A stretch of 64,000 nt of DNA from Thioclava dalianensis (lineage in GTDB: Bacteria > Pseudomonadota > Alphaproteobacteria > Rhodobacterales > Rhodobacteraceae). The position numbers and the translations under genes were made by a program. Shown here one piece after another: positions 55,974-64,000 of this stretch. Position 1 is the first letter of the stretch, and each line of letters opens with the position of its first letter. A model generated the notes under the pieces. The model was given only the letters and a program-made list of their open reading frames with translations, was not told the DNA's origin and searched no databases. Location of the stretch: positions 1-64,000 of the forward strand of contig NZ_JHEH01000008.1 of assembly GCF_000715505.1 (NCBI RefSeq), written 5' to 3'.

Positions 55974-56011
55974 AGCGCTCAGCAGTTAAGATAGGCTTGA
56001 CGCGTGTCGCT

Positions 56012-56977
56012 TTATTCCACAGCGACCCGCGCGGCACAGAATGCCGCACATCCGTGCAGCGCGGCGTAGTCATCCTCGATCACCGAGACCGGAAAGGCCT
56101 TGAGGAAGTCAGAGAACCGGCCCTTGGCGTGCATCGCCGGGGCAAAGCCGAATTCCGACAGCCACGGCACCACGCCGCGCGCCGCGCCCCCGATCAGGTA
56201 GATGCCGCCGAAGGGCAGGTGGGTCAGCGCCAGATCGCCCAGCACCCGGCCCATGAAGCGCACGAACATCTCGCCTGCCGCGCGGGCGGTGGGATCGTTG
56301 CGCTTGATCTCTTCAAGGATCTGCTGGCCGGTGACGGTCGCGTCTTCATGGCCTGCGAGATAGGCATAAAGCCGCTCCAACCCGCGCCCCGAGACGACAT
56401 GCTCCACAGAGGCAAATTCGTGCTTGGCCTCAAGATAGCGCTTGAGCGAAAATTCCTCTTCAGTCTGGCAGGGCAGCGTGATGTGACCGGCCTCCGAGGG
56501 CGGGACCAGCCGCCCGCCGGGAGCCTCGTGGACGGGGGCTGCGTTAAAGCCGGTGCCCACGCCCACCACCAGCCGCGCGGCATCGGCGCGCGCGGGCTGG
56601 CCGGGCAGGATCTCGCGCACCGCGTCGGCGGCCAGATGTCCCAGCGCATGGCCCTGCGCCTGCAGATCGTTGAGTACGAAGACCTGCTCGGCCCCGGTCA
56701 CGCTCTTGAGGTTGCGCGCCTCGATGACCCAGGAGAGGTTGGTCATTGTGGCGATCTCGTCGCGCACTGGACCTGCTGCGGCCACACAGGCCCCCGCGAG
56801 ATCGCGCACGCTTTCCTCGGCAATGTAGTCGGAGAGGATCTCTTCGAGCGAATCGCGCCCTTTATTGGCATAGCGCCGGATGGTGCCGGGCAGCATCTGG
56901 CGACCCTGCGCCAGTGCCACGCGGGTGTTGGTGCCACCGATATCGGCCAGCAAGGTGTAGCGATCCACAACGCTCAT
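56012..56977 (-). CDS. glk: glucokinase
   Basis: Phosphorylates glucose with ATP. The 321-residue bacterial Glk has the phosphate motif LLADIGGTNTRVALAQ at the N-terminus, VGVGTGFN and TGHI-type sugar-site text (SEAGHITLP), and IYLIGGAARGV. It is the last gene of the lacI-bgl-glk unit; its ATG overlaps the bgl stop by 4 bases, so it would use glucose freed by that enzyme. Confidence 0.93.
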   Translation of the reverse strand: MSVVDRYTLLADIGGTNTRVALAQGRQMLPGTIRRYANKGRDSLEEILSDYIAEESVRDLAGACVAAAGPVRDEIATMTNLSWVIEARNLKSVTGAEQVFVLNDLQAQGHALGHLAADAVREILPGQPARADAARLVVGVGTGFNAAPVHEAPGGRLVPPSEAGHITLPCQTEEEFSLKRYLEAKHEFASVEHVVSGRGLERLYAYLAGHEDATVTGQQILEEIKRNDPTARAAGEMFVRFMGRVLGDLALTHLPFGGIYLIGGAARGVVPWLSEFGFAPAMHAKGRFSDFLKAFPVSVIEDDYAALHGCAAFCAARVAVE

Positions 56978-58302
56978 CCACGATCCCCCAATGCATCTTT
57001 CCACTCGAGATAGGATGCTTTTGGGGTGCGCTGCAAGGTGTCGAAGTCGACATGGACAAGGCCGAAGCGCTTCTCATAGCCAAGCGCCCATTCGTAATTG
57101 TCGAGAAGTGACCAGCCGATATAGCCTTTCACCGGCACGCCCTCGGCGATCACTTTTTGCACCTCTGCCAGATGCGCGCTGTAATAGGCGATGCGGGCGG
57201 CATCCGTGACCTTGCCGCCAATCACCGTATCGGCCGATGCCATGCCGTTTTCGGTCACAAAGAGCGGCAGATCGCCGGTATAGTCCCGCGCGATCCGGGT
57301 CAGGAAGGAGGACAGCCCCTCGGGATAGATCTCCCAGCCCATCTCGGTCTTGGGCAGCGGGCCTGCCACCTCGGTATGCGAGGGCCAGGCCGAGCCATCG
57401 GGCGCGATCCGCTTGCAGGTGTAGTAATTGAGCCCGAACCAGTCGAGCGGGGCCTGAATCGTGGAAAAATCGTCCTGCCAACCCTTGGGCATATGCGGCG
57501 CGAACCCCTCCATCACCTCGTCGGGATAGCGCCCAAGGAACAGACCCTCGGCGAAGAAGCGGTTGTAATAGGCGTCATACAGCCGGGTCGCGGCGGCCGT
57601 CTCCGGGCTGTCATCGGCGGGCAGGGGATATTCGAAATTGCACACCGCGCCCAGATTGGTCATCCCCGAGGCGCGCATCACCTGCGTTGCCGTGCCATGG
57701 GCCAGAAGCACGTGATGCATTGCATGGGCGGTGGCGCGAATGTCGCGCAGACCGGGCGCGTGATGGCCAAGAAAATGGCTGAGCCAGCCCACGCACCACG
57801 GCTCGTTGATGGGGGCGGCCGACCAGATCCGATCGCCCAGACGATCGGCAATCACTTGGGTGAAATCGCCAAACCACCCGGCAATGTCGCGGTTGCGCCA
57901 GCCGCCCAGATCGGCCAATGCGGCGGGTAGCTCCCAGTGATAGAGCGTGAGCGCAGGCTTGATCCCCCGCTCGAGCATGCCATCGACCAGCCGGTCATAG
58001 AAATCGAGCCCCTCCGCATTCACCGCGCCACGCCCCTCGGGCATCACCCGCGCCCATGAGGTCGAGAAGCGGTAGATATCGAAACCCGCATTTGCGATCA
58101 GATCGAGATCCTCGGCCCATCGGGTGTAGTGATCGCAGGCCAGATCGCCATTCTCGGCGCGCACCACATTGCCCGGCGTTGCGGCAAAGCTGTCCCAATG
58201 GGTCGGCCCGGCGCCGCCCTTGGCATGGCCCTCGATCTGGTACGAGGACGTTGCGACCCCGAAGAGGAAATCTTCAGGGAATTCAGAACGTTTCGGTAGC
58301 AT
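56974..58302 (-). CDS. beta-glucosidase-type glycoside hydrolase family 1
   Basis: A 442-residue GH1 enzyme. The start reads FPEDFLFGVATSSYQIEG, the acid/base Glu is in INEPWCVG, and the nucleophile Glu is in LFVTENGMA. It has no signal peptide and therefore acts in the cytoplasm on imported disaccharides or their phosphates. It sits between a LacI regulator and glk, divergent from an alpha-glucoside importer, so the locus may handle both alpha- and beta-glucosides. The ATG at 58302 is used, since the upstream extension overlaps lacI. Confidence 0.94.
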   Translation of the reverse strand: MLPKRSEFPEDFLFGVATSSYQIEGHAKGGAGPTHWDSFAATPGNVVRAENGDLACDHYTRWAEDLDLIANAGFDIYRFSTSWARVMPEGRGAVNAEGLDFYDRLVDGMLERGIKPALTLYHWELPAALADLGGWRNRDIAGWFGDFTQVIADRLGDRIWSAAPINEPWCVGWLSHFLGHHAPGLRDIRATAHAMHHVLLAHGTATQVMRASGMTNLGAVCNFEYPLPADDSPETAAATRLYDAYYNRFFAEGLFLGRYPDEVMEGFAPHMPKGWQDDFSTIQAPLDWFGLNYYTCKRIAPDGSAWPSHTEVAGPLPKTEMGWEIYPEGLSSFLTRIARDYTGDLPLFVTENGMASADTVIGGKVTDAARIAYYSAHLAEVQKVIAEGVPVKGYIGWSLLDNYEWALGYEKRFGLVHVDFDTLQRTPKASYLEWKDALGDRG

Positions 58303-58316
58303 ATTGAACCTTTTTC

Positions 58317-59348
58317 TTAGCGTTTCGGGGCGGGGCCTGTGGATTGGCCGAGCACGAGCACGGCCTCCATCAGATCCGACCGGGGCTGTGTGTCGCCTCT
58401 TTCGATATGGGAGATCAGCATCTGGGCGCAACGCCGCCCGGCCTCGCGCACCGAAGAGCGTGTGGCGGTAAAAATCGGCTCTTGCGCAGTGCCGTTGCGC
58501 AAATAGCCCAGCTCGTCATCATGGGTCACGATCGAGACATCGCGGCCCATCGTGAGCCCGTTCTCTTCAATGCCGCGCCGCACCCCCATGGCCGAGAGCA
58601 GCGAGGCGGTCAGAAAGGCGGTCGGCGGATCGGGCAGGGCGAGCATGCTGCGGGCACTGTCATGGCCCTGCGCCTCGGTCATCTCGCCTTCGGTCAGCAG
58701 CGCCGGGTCGGGCGTGATGCCGCGTGCCGACAAAGCGCGCTCATAGCCAAGTTTGCGCCTGCGGGCGAAATCCATATCGCTGATGCCGTTGATCAGCGCG
58801 ATCCGGCGATGCCCGAGATCGAGCAGGAAGTTTGTCGCGCGCTCAAACGCGCGGGTGTTGTTCACATCGACCCAGCTATAGGGCTTGCGCGTGCCGTTGA
58901 CCCGCCCGTGCATCACGTAAGGAAGCGACAGATCATCCAGCAGCGCGATCCGATGATCGTTGAGCCTTGGCGCATGGACCAAAACCCCGTCGACATTGCC
59001 CTTCGAGGACAGCTCTCCATAGGCGCGGGCCTCAAGGTTATCGGGCACGATGGTGATCACCATGTCATATCCCGCATTCGCATAGATCTCGCCGGCGCCT
59101 GCGATGAAATCGGCAAAAACCGGGTTCACAATTTCGTGGCGGTCGGAAATCGGGATAATATGACCGATCGCCATGGCCCGTCCGGTGGCCAGGCGCTTGG
59201 CCTGCGTGTTGGGTTGGTAGTTGGCTGCGGCGGCGGCTGAGAGAACGCGTTGCCGCGTCGCCTCCGACACTTCCGGATAGCCATTGAGCGCACGGCTGAC
59301 CGTGGTGGGGGACAACCCCAGTTCTTGTGCCAGTGTCTTGAGATTCAT
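58317..59348 (-). CDS. aglR: LacI-family repressor of the alpha-glucoside locus
   Basis: A 343-residue LacI/GalR protein. The helix-turn-helix and hinge are at 1-60 (LAQELGLSPTTVSRALNG), followed by a periplasmic-binding-like sensor domain (IGHIIPISDRHEI). It lies between bgl and the divergent aglE gene and fits AglR. Two operator-like palindromes lie in the divergent gap, one 5 bp before this start, indicating autoregulation. Confidence 0.9.
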   Translation of the reverse strand: MNLKTLAQELGLSPTTVSRALNGYPEVSEATRQRVLSAAAAANYQPNTQAKRLATGRAMAIGHIIPISDRHEIVNPVFADFIAGAGEIYANAGYDMVITIVPDNLEARAYGELSSKGNVDGVLVHAPRLNDHRIALLDDLSLPYVMHGRVNGTRKPYSWVDVNNTRAFERATNFLLDLGHRRIALINGISDMDFARRRKLGYERALSARGITPDPALLTEGEMTEAQGHDSARSMLALPDPPTAFLTASLLSAMGVRRGIEENGLTMGRDVSIVTHDDELGYLRNGTAQEPIFTATRSSVREAGRRCAQMLISHIERGDTQPRSDLMEAVLVLGQSTGPAPKR

Positions 59349-59352
59349 TGTT

Positions 59353-59366
59353 TCAAACCGCTTTGG
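59353..59366. promoter_or_regulatory. LacI-type operator, repressor-proximal
   Basis: TCAAACCGCTTTGG matches 12 of 14 bases of the perfect site at 59541, and keeps the central CG typical of LacI operators. Being 5 bp from the lacI start, it probably mediates autoregulation. Confidence 0.6.
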
Positions 59367-59540
59367 ATTTTGAGGAGGTTATGTTGCGCCGCTCAACCCG
59401 TCAATGCTGCGCTCGCGGCAATTCAAATGCTGCGATGCGGCAGCGACGCGCTTGTAAGTCGCAGCAAATAAAGTAAAGTTGAGGCATCGTTCCGTCGCGC
59501 TGATTGACAAGCTTGGATCGATCTGACAGTTCTGACTTGT

Positions 59541-59554
59541 CCAAAGCGCTTTGG
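59541..59554. promoter_or_regulatory. LacI-type operator upstream of aglE
   Basis: CCAAAGCGCTTTGG is a perfect 14-bp palindrome with a central CG, 52 bp before the aglE start. It is the expected operator for the divergent LacI-family repressor. Confidence 0.75.
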
Positions 59555-59605
59555 GGAGGCGGCGAGTCGCCTGAAGAACGGGGCGCGACACACCGGGAGG
59601 AATTC

Positions 59606-60970
59606 ATGACCAAATATTTGATGCTCGGCATCGCGGCGCTCGCAGTTTCAGCGGGTATGGCCTCGGCGCAGGATCTCAAGTTCAAGCCGGGCGAGGAGAG
59701 CAATCGCTTCGACTGGAGCAGCTATGACCAATTCGCCAAGGATAACGATCTGAGCGGCCAGACGCTCACGATCACGGGCCCGTGGACGGGCGACGACAAG
59801 AAACTGTTCGAAAGCGTGCTGGCCTATTTTGAAAAGGCGACTGGCGCGAAGGTGAATTATTCGGGCTCCGAGAGCTTTGAAAATGACATCGTGATCGCCG
59901 CGAAAGGCGGCACGCCGCCCAATATCGCGGTCTTTCCGCAGCCCGGTCTTGCCGCCGATATGGCGCGTCAGGGCTATTTGACGCCGATGCCCGAAGGGAC
60001 CGGCGCCTGGATCAAGGATAACTACTCCGCGGGCCAGAGCTGGGAAGACCTGTCGACCTACAAGGGTAAGGACGGCAAGGATCACACCTATACGTTCCCG
60101 TTCAAGGCCGACCTGAAATCGCTGGTCTGGTATGTGCCTGAAAACTTCAAGGAAGCGGGCTATAAAGTGCCCCAGACCATGGAAGAGCTCAAGGCGCTCA
60201 CCGAGCAGATCGTCAAGGATGGCGGCACGCCGTGGTGCATCGGGCTGGGATCAGGGGCTGCGACCGGCTGGCCTGCGACCGACTGGGTCGAAGACTTTAT
60301 GCTGCGCACCCAATCGCCGCAGGATTATGACGACTGGGTCACCAACAAGCTGAAGTTCAACGATCCCAAAGTGGTCGCGGCGATCAAGGATTACGGTTGG
60401 TTTGCCACCAATCCGAAATTCGTCGAGGGCGGGCCGCAGGCTGTGGCTACGACCGATTTCCGTGACAGCCCCAAGGGTCTCTTCGACTTCCCGCCCAAAT
60501 GCTACATGCATAAGCAGGCGAGCTTCATCCCGACCTTCTTCCCCGAGGGGACCAAGGTGGGTACGGATGTGAACTTCTTCTACTTCCCGGCTTATGCCAG
60601 CAAGGATCTTGGCAAGCCGGTGCTGGGTGCGGGCACGATGTTCGGCATCACCAAGGACAGCAAAGCGGCTGAGACCTTCATCAAGTTCCTCGAGACGCCG
60701 ATCGCGTCTGAGGTGTGGATGGCGCAGTCGGGCTTCCTGACGCCCAATAAAAACGCCAACCCAGCGGCCTTTGCCAATGACACGCAGCGCCACATGAACA
60801 AGATCTTGCTGGATGCGACGACGTTCCGCTTCGACGGCTCTGACCAGATGCCCGGCGAGATTGGGACCGATGCGTTCTGGAAAGCCATGGTTGCCTACAC
60901 GACCGGTGACGAGACCGCGCAGCAAGCCGCAGATGCGGTGCAAAAGCGCTGGGACAGCATCGAGAAGTAA
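59606..60970 (+). CDS. aglE: alpha-glucoside ABC transporter, substrate-binding protein
   Basis: A periplasmic receptor of 454 residues for maltose-, trehalose- or sucrose-type alpha-glucosides. Its signal peptide ends near SAGMASA. The mature domain is solute-binding family 1, with NRFDWSSYDQF, GTPPNIAVFPQPG and YFPAYASKDLG typical of AglE. The ATG at 59606 has GGGAGG before it. A hairpin with a T run follows the gene, so more receptor than permease mRNA is expected. Confidence 0.93.
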   Translation: MTKYLMLGIAALAVSAGMASAQDLKFKPGEESNRFDWSSYDQFAKDNDLSGQTLTITGPWTGDDKKLFESVLAYFEKATGAKVNYSGSESFENDIVIAAKGGTPPNIAVFPQPGLAADMARQGYLTPMPEGTGAWIKDNYSAGQSWEDLSTYKGKDGKDHTYTFPFKADLKSLVWYVPENFKEAGYKVPQTMEELKALTEQIVKDGGTPWCIGLGSGAATGWPATDWVEDFMLRTQSPQDYDDWVTNKLKFNDPKVVAAIKDYGWFATNPKFVEGGPQAVATTDFRDSPKGLFDFPPKCYMHKQASFIPTFFPEGTKVGTDVNFFYFPAYASKDLGKPVLGAGTMFGITKDSKAAETFIKFLETPIASEVWMAQSGFLTPNKNANPAAFANDTQRHMNKILLDATTFRFDGSDQMPGEIGTDAFWKAMVAYTTGDETAQQAADAVQKRWDSIEK

Positions 60971-60978
60971 GACAGCAG

Positions 60979-61010
60979 ACGCCTCCGGAGCATGCTTCGG
61001 GGGCGTTTTT
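60979..61010 (+). terminator. intra-operon hairpin between aglE and aglF
   Basis: A 13-bp stem (ACGCCTCCGGAGC / GCTTCGGGGGCGT, two G-T pairs) around a tight 2-base loop, followed by TTTTT. It lies 26 bp before aglF and is a likely partial terminator or mRNA stabiliser that raises the ratio of binding protein to permease. Confidence 0.75.
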
Positions 61011-61035
61011 CCGCGACGCCTAGGGGAGGGGCCTG

Positions 61036-62013
61036 ATGTCACCGATCTTGCAAGGTTTGTTTACGATCGTCCTCGGCGTGGGCGGATGTATTACCTATTT
61101 CTACGCCTCGAACCTGATCCTCGATAAAGTGATCTTTCCGCCCAAGGGCAGCAATCCGGGGCGCAATATCAACCGCGCCAATATGGTGCGCCCGTGGCTG
61201 TTCCTGTTTCCCGCGATCTTCGCGCTCGGCCTCTATCTGGCCTATCCGGTGGTCGGCTCGTTCTGGCGCTCGTTGTTCAACCGCTCGGGCGACGACTTCA
61301 TCGGTCTGGGCAATTACGAACGGCTGGCGGCCGATCCGCAATTCCGTCAGGCGGTGTTCAACAACTTCCTTTGGGTGCTCGTCGTGCCCGCGCTGGCCAC
61401 GTTCTTCGGGCTGCTGGCCGCGCAGCTGACCGACCGCCTCAAATGGGGTAACCTCGCGAAATCGCTGATCTTCATGCCGATGGCGATCAGCTTTGTGGGC
61501 GCCTCGCTGATCTGGAAATTCGTCTATGCCAACAACCCCACGATCGGGTTGATCAATGCAGTGCGCGCCTATTTCAGCCTCAACCCGGTTGATCCGCTGC
61601 AAATCCCGTTTTGGAACAACTTCTTCCTGATGGTGATCCTGATCTGGATCCAGACCGGCTTTGCGATGGTGATCCTGTCGGGCGCGCTGCGCGGCATCCC
61701 CGAAGAGACGGTGGAGGCGGCGGTGCTTGATGGCGCCAATCCGTGGCAGCTCTTTTTCAAGATCAAGGTGCCGCAGATCATGTCCACCATTGTGGTGGTC
61801 TGGACGACAATCACCATTCTCGTGCTCAAAGTGTTCGATATCGTCTATGCCACGACAGGGGGCAATTTCGGTACCCAGATCCTGCCCAGCTACATGATGC
61901 AATACATGTTCCGCGATGACGGGCGCGCGACGGCTGTGGCCTTTGTCATCATGATCATCGTGTTGCCGGTGATGATCTGGAATATCATTCAGGCTCGCAA
62001 GGAGGTGCGCTGA
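61036..62013 (+). CDS. aglF: alpha-glucoside ABC transporter permease AglF
   Basis: A 325-residue inner-membrane permease (MalF-like) with about six to eight helices. The EAA loop for ATPase contact is visible (EAAVLDGANPWQLFFKIKVPQI). It forms the channel with AglG. The ATPase subunit gene is not seen before the window ends; it may follow aglA as aglK. The end overlaps the aglG start by one base. Confidence 0.92.
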   Translation: MSPILQGLFTIVLGVGGCITYFYASNLILDKVIFPPKGSNPGRNINRANMVRPWLFLFPAIFALGLYLAYPVVGSFWRSLFNRSGDDFIGLGNYERLAADPQFRQAVFNNFLWVLVVPALATFFGLLAAQLTDRLKWGNLAKSLIFMPMAISFVGASLIWKFVYANNPTIGLINAVRAYFSLNPVDPLQIPFWNNFFLMVILIWIQTGFAMVILSGALRGIPEETVEAAVLDGANPWQLFFKIKVPQIMSTIVVVWTTITILVLKVFDIVYATTGGNFGTQILPSYMMQYMFRDDGRATAVAFVIMIIVLPVMIWNIIQARKEVR

Positions 62014-63170
62014 TGTCGGCCATTGCTGGACAGAAATCGCGCCTGACATGGGCGGTCAATATCTCGGTCGTGCTGCTTGTTGTGGCGTGGCTGGTGCCGA
62101 CGGTGGGGCTCTTGGTCTCGTCTTTCCGCACCACCGATCAGATCAGCCAGTCGGGCTGGTGGGACGCGGCCTTCCCGGTGGAAAAGGCCTTTCGCGACCG
62201 CGTCAGCGCGGATGGTGAGACCCAGAGCAACGGGCTCTATGTCCTGAGCGGCGATCTGCTGACCAATGGTCAGAACGCAGCCGATCTCAAACCGGGCACC
62301 AAGATCAAGGCTTTTGGCACCTCGGGGATCAAGCCGGGCGCCTATAAGGCTGGTACAAGCGCCGATCTGGGCGACGGCGGGACACTGACGATCAATTCCG
62401 ACGGCACTTATACTGCATCCAGCCCGACAAGCTTCGACGGCTCTGGCCCCCGGGTCTATTTCGAGGCCGAGCTGCCGCCTGCCTTCACGCTGGCCAATTA
62501 CCGCGAGGTGCTGTTCTCGGACGGGATGGGACAGGCTTTTCTCAACACGCTCACCGTGACGATCCCGGCCACGATCATTCCGATCCTTGTTGCGGCATTC
62601 GCGGCCTATGCGCTGGCATGGATGCAATTCCCGGGGCGGGGCTTGCTGATCGCCGCTGTGGTGGGGCTGCTGGTCGTGCCGTTGCAACTGGCGCTGGTGC
62701 CGCTATTGCGGCTGCATCTGGAGATCGGGATCGGGCAGAGCTTCCTTGGGATCTGGCTCGCGCATACCGGCTTTGGCCTGCCGCTCGCGATTTACCTTTT
62801 GCGCAATTACATGGTCGGCCTGCCGCGCGACATCATCGAAAGCGCGAAGGTCGATGGGGCCACCGATTTCCAGATTTTCATGAAGATCGTGCTGCCTTTG
62901 TCATTCCCGGCGCTCGCTTCTTTTGCAATCTTCCAGTTTCTCTGGGTGTGGAACGATCTTTTGGTGGCCAAGGTGTTCTTGCCTGCCAATGACGGCTCCA
63001 AGGTGATGACCGTGAAGATCGCCGATGACCTGCTGGGCTCACGCGGGGGGGATTGGGGCATTCTGGCCGCCGCCGCCTTCGTGTCGATTGCCGTGCCGCT
63101 CTTGGTGTTCTTCTCGATGCAACGATATCTCGTTCGGGGCCTGCTGGCAGGCTCGGTGAAAGGCGGATGA
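62013..63170 (+). CDS. aglG: alpha-glucoside ABC transporter permease AglG
   Basis: A 385-residue permease with the EAA loop ESAKVDGATDFQIFMKIVLP. Between the first membrane span and the main membrane part (about 42-155) lies a long periplasmic insert with Gly/Asp-rich turns (SGDLLTNGQNAADL, TLTINSDGTY), as known for AglG-type permeases. The start overlaps aglF and the stop overlaps aglA. Confidence 0.92.
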   Translation: MSAIAGQKSRLTWAVNISVVLLVVAWLVPTVGLLVSSFRTTDQISQSGWWDAAFPVEKAFRDRVSADGETQSNGLYVLSGDLLTNGQNAADLKPGTKIKAFGTSGIKPGAYKAGTSADLGDGGTLTINSDGTYTASSPTSFDGSGPRVYFEAELPPAFTLANYREVLFSDGMGQAFLNTLTVTIPATIIPILVAAFAAYALAWMQFPGRGLLIAAVVGLLVVPLQLALVPLLRLHLEIGIGQSFLGIWLAHTGFGLPLAIYLLRNYMVGLPRDIIESAKVDGATDFQIFMKIVLPLSFPALASFAIFQFLWVWNDLLVAKVFLPANDGSKVMTVKIADDLLGSRGGDWGILAAAAFVSIAVPLLVFFSMQRYLVRGLLAGSVKGG

Positions 63171-64000
63171 TGAAGACTTTGACGAAACAGGAAGACTGGT
63201 GGCGCGGTGCGGTGATCTACCAGATCTATCCGCGCAGCTTCCAAGACAGCAATGGCGATGGGGTGGGCGATCTTCTGGGCATCGTGCGACGCCTGCCGCA
63301 TGTCGCAAGCCTTGGCGCGGATGCGGTCTGGATCTCGCCCTTCTTCACCTCGCCGATGAAGGATTTCGGCTATGATGTGAGCGATTACTGCGATGTCGAT
63401 CCGATGTTCGGCAATCTCGCAGATTTCGATCAGGTGATTGCCACGGCCCATGCGCTGGGGCTCAAGGTGATGATCGACCTCGTTCTGAGCCACACGTCAG
63501 ATCAGCATCCGTGGTTCCGTGAGAGCCGCACGAGCCGCGACAATCCCAAGGCCGATTGGTATGTCTGGGCCGATCCCAAGCCCGATGGCACGCCGCCCAA
63601 TAACTGGCTGTCGATCTTTGGCGGGTCGGGCTGGCACTGGGATGCCCGGCGCGAGCAGTATTACATGCATAATTTCCTCGTCTCGCAGCCCGATCTGAAC
63701 TTCCACAACCCGGAAGTGACGCAGGAATTGCTCAACGTGGCGCAGTTCTGGCTGGAGCGCGGCGTCGATGGCTTCCGCCTCGATACCGTCAATTTCTACA
63801 TGCATGACGAGCAGTTGCGCGACAATCCTCCGTTGCCGCCCGAAGAGCGCAACGACCAGACCGCGCCCAAGGTGAACCCCTACAATCACCAAAACCACAT
63901 CTACGACAAGAATAACCCCGAGAACCTGCGGTTCCTGCGCCGCCTGCGCACCTTGATGAACAATTACAACGCAGCCGCTGTGGGCGAGGTGGGCGACAGC
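63170..64000 (+). CDS. aglA: alpha-glucosidase AglA (partial, runs off the window)
   Basis: The first 277 residues of a GH13 enzyme that hydrolyses imported alpha-glucosides. The start is ATG 63170 (MKTLTKQEDWW), 6 bases after AAAGG; ATG 63167 is also possible and both overlap the aglG stop. Visible text: YQIYPRSFQDSNGDGVGD, the conserved VMIDLVLSHTSDQHPWF, and the catalytic Asp in VDGFRLDTVNFY. The general-acid Glu is probably in VGEVGDS at the very end. It has no signal peptide, so it acts in the cytoplasm. Confidence 0.93.
   Translation, partial: MKTLTKQEDWWRGAVIYQIYPRSFQDSNGDGVGDLLGIVRRLPHVASLGADAVWISPFFTSPMKDFGYDVSDYCDVDPMFGNLADFDQVIATAHALGLKVMIDLVLSHTSDQHPWFRESRTSRDNPKADWYVWADPKPDGTPPNNWLSIFGGSGWHWDARREQYYMHNFLVSQPDLNFHNPEVTQELLNVAQFWLERGVDGFRLDTVNFYMHDEQLRDNPPLPPEERNDQTAPKVNPYNHQNHIYDKNNPENLRFLRRLRTLMNNYNAAAVGEVGDS

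Noticed and set aside
59504-59540. sigma-70 promoter for aglE (TTGACA at about 59505)
   Set aside because: No convincing -10 box at 16-18 bp spacing, so it is not listed as a promoter.

Overview
The window is GC-rich chromosomal DNA of an alphaproteobacterium, most likely Rhodobacteraceae (Rhodobacter/Thioclava-like). The grounds are CckA, a GAAC-N7-GAAC SOS box before recA, TRAP carriers, an ALDH16-type double aldehyde dehydrogenase and an aglEFGA locus. This placement comes from gene content, not from a database search.

Bases 1 to about 7335 are the end of an integrated, decaying mobilizable element abutting a tRNA-Ser(CGA) gene. It carries a UvrD/HelD-like helicase with C-terminal zinc ribbons, a frameshifted mobC, a relaxase with the ColE1 MbeA-type His-Glu-Asn signature, a gene nested out of frame inside the relaxase gene, a frameshifted remnant, and an integrase with an in-frame TAA and a catalytic Arg to Leu change.

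From 7.4 to 19.1 kb the genes are mostly housekeeping: an outer-membrane beta-barrel protein, a ppk2-tetR pair, an alpha/beta hydrolase, metA (with the residue expected of an acetyl-CoA user), an ATPase, an EamA exporter, a FadL-like porin, a 41-residue membrane protein, a FemAB/GNAT protein, a TDT-like membrane protein and guaB.

From 19.2 to 31.2 kb lie two accessory cassettes. The first is a probable six-gene operon (cytochrome P450, [2Fe-2S] ferredoxin, ferredoxin reductase, TRAP dctP-dctQ-dctM) divergent from a LysR gene that has a perfect 17-bp palindrome before it. The second is a deoxyribose-type cluster (DeoR regulator, PfkB sugar kinase, deoC, double-domain aldehyde dehydrogenase) with an inverted-repeat operator candidate.

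From 31.3 to 45.8 kb lie an RsmB-like methyltransferase, cckA, a sulfotransferase-like gene, recA, alaS, a DUF1330 gene, a class II amidotransferase, a hydrolase-like gene, cysS, cimA and a squalene/phytoene-synthase-like gene. A 13-codon reading frame with tandem Cys codons and two mutually exclusive GC stems precede cysS, so a cysteine-sensing leader is possible.

From 46.0 to 55.9 kb is a chemotaxis island. mcp-cheB-cheD face STAS-cheY-cheA-cheW-cheR-cheY and a small helical protein with a CheZ-like DxxxQ motif.

From 56.0 kb to the end is an alpha-glucoside locus: lacI-bgl-glk divergent from aglE-aglF-aglG-aglA, with two matching LacI-type operators between the arms. aglA runs off the window.
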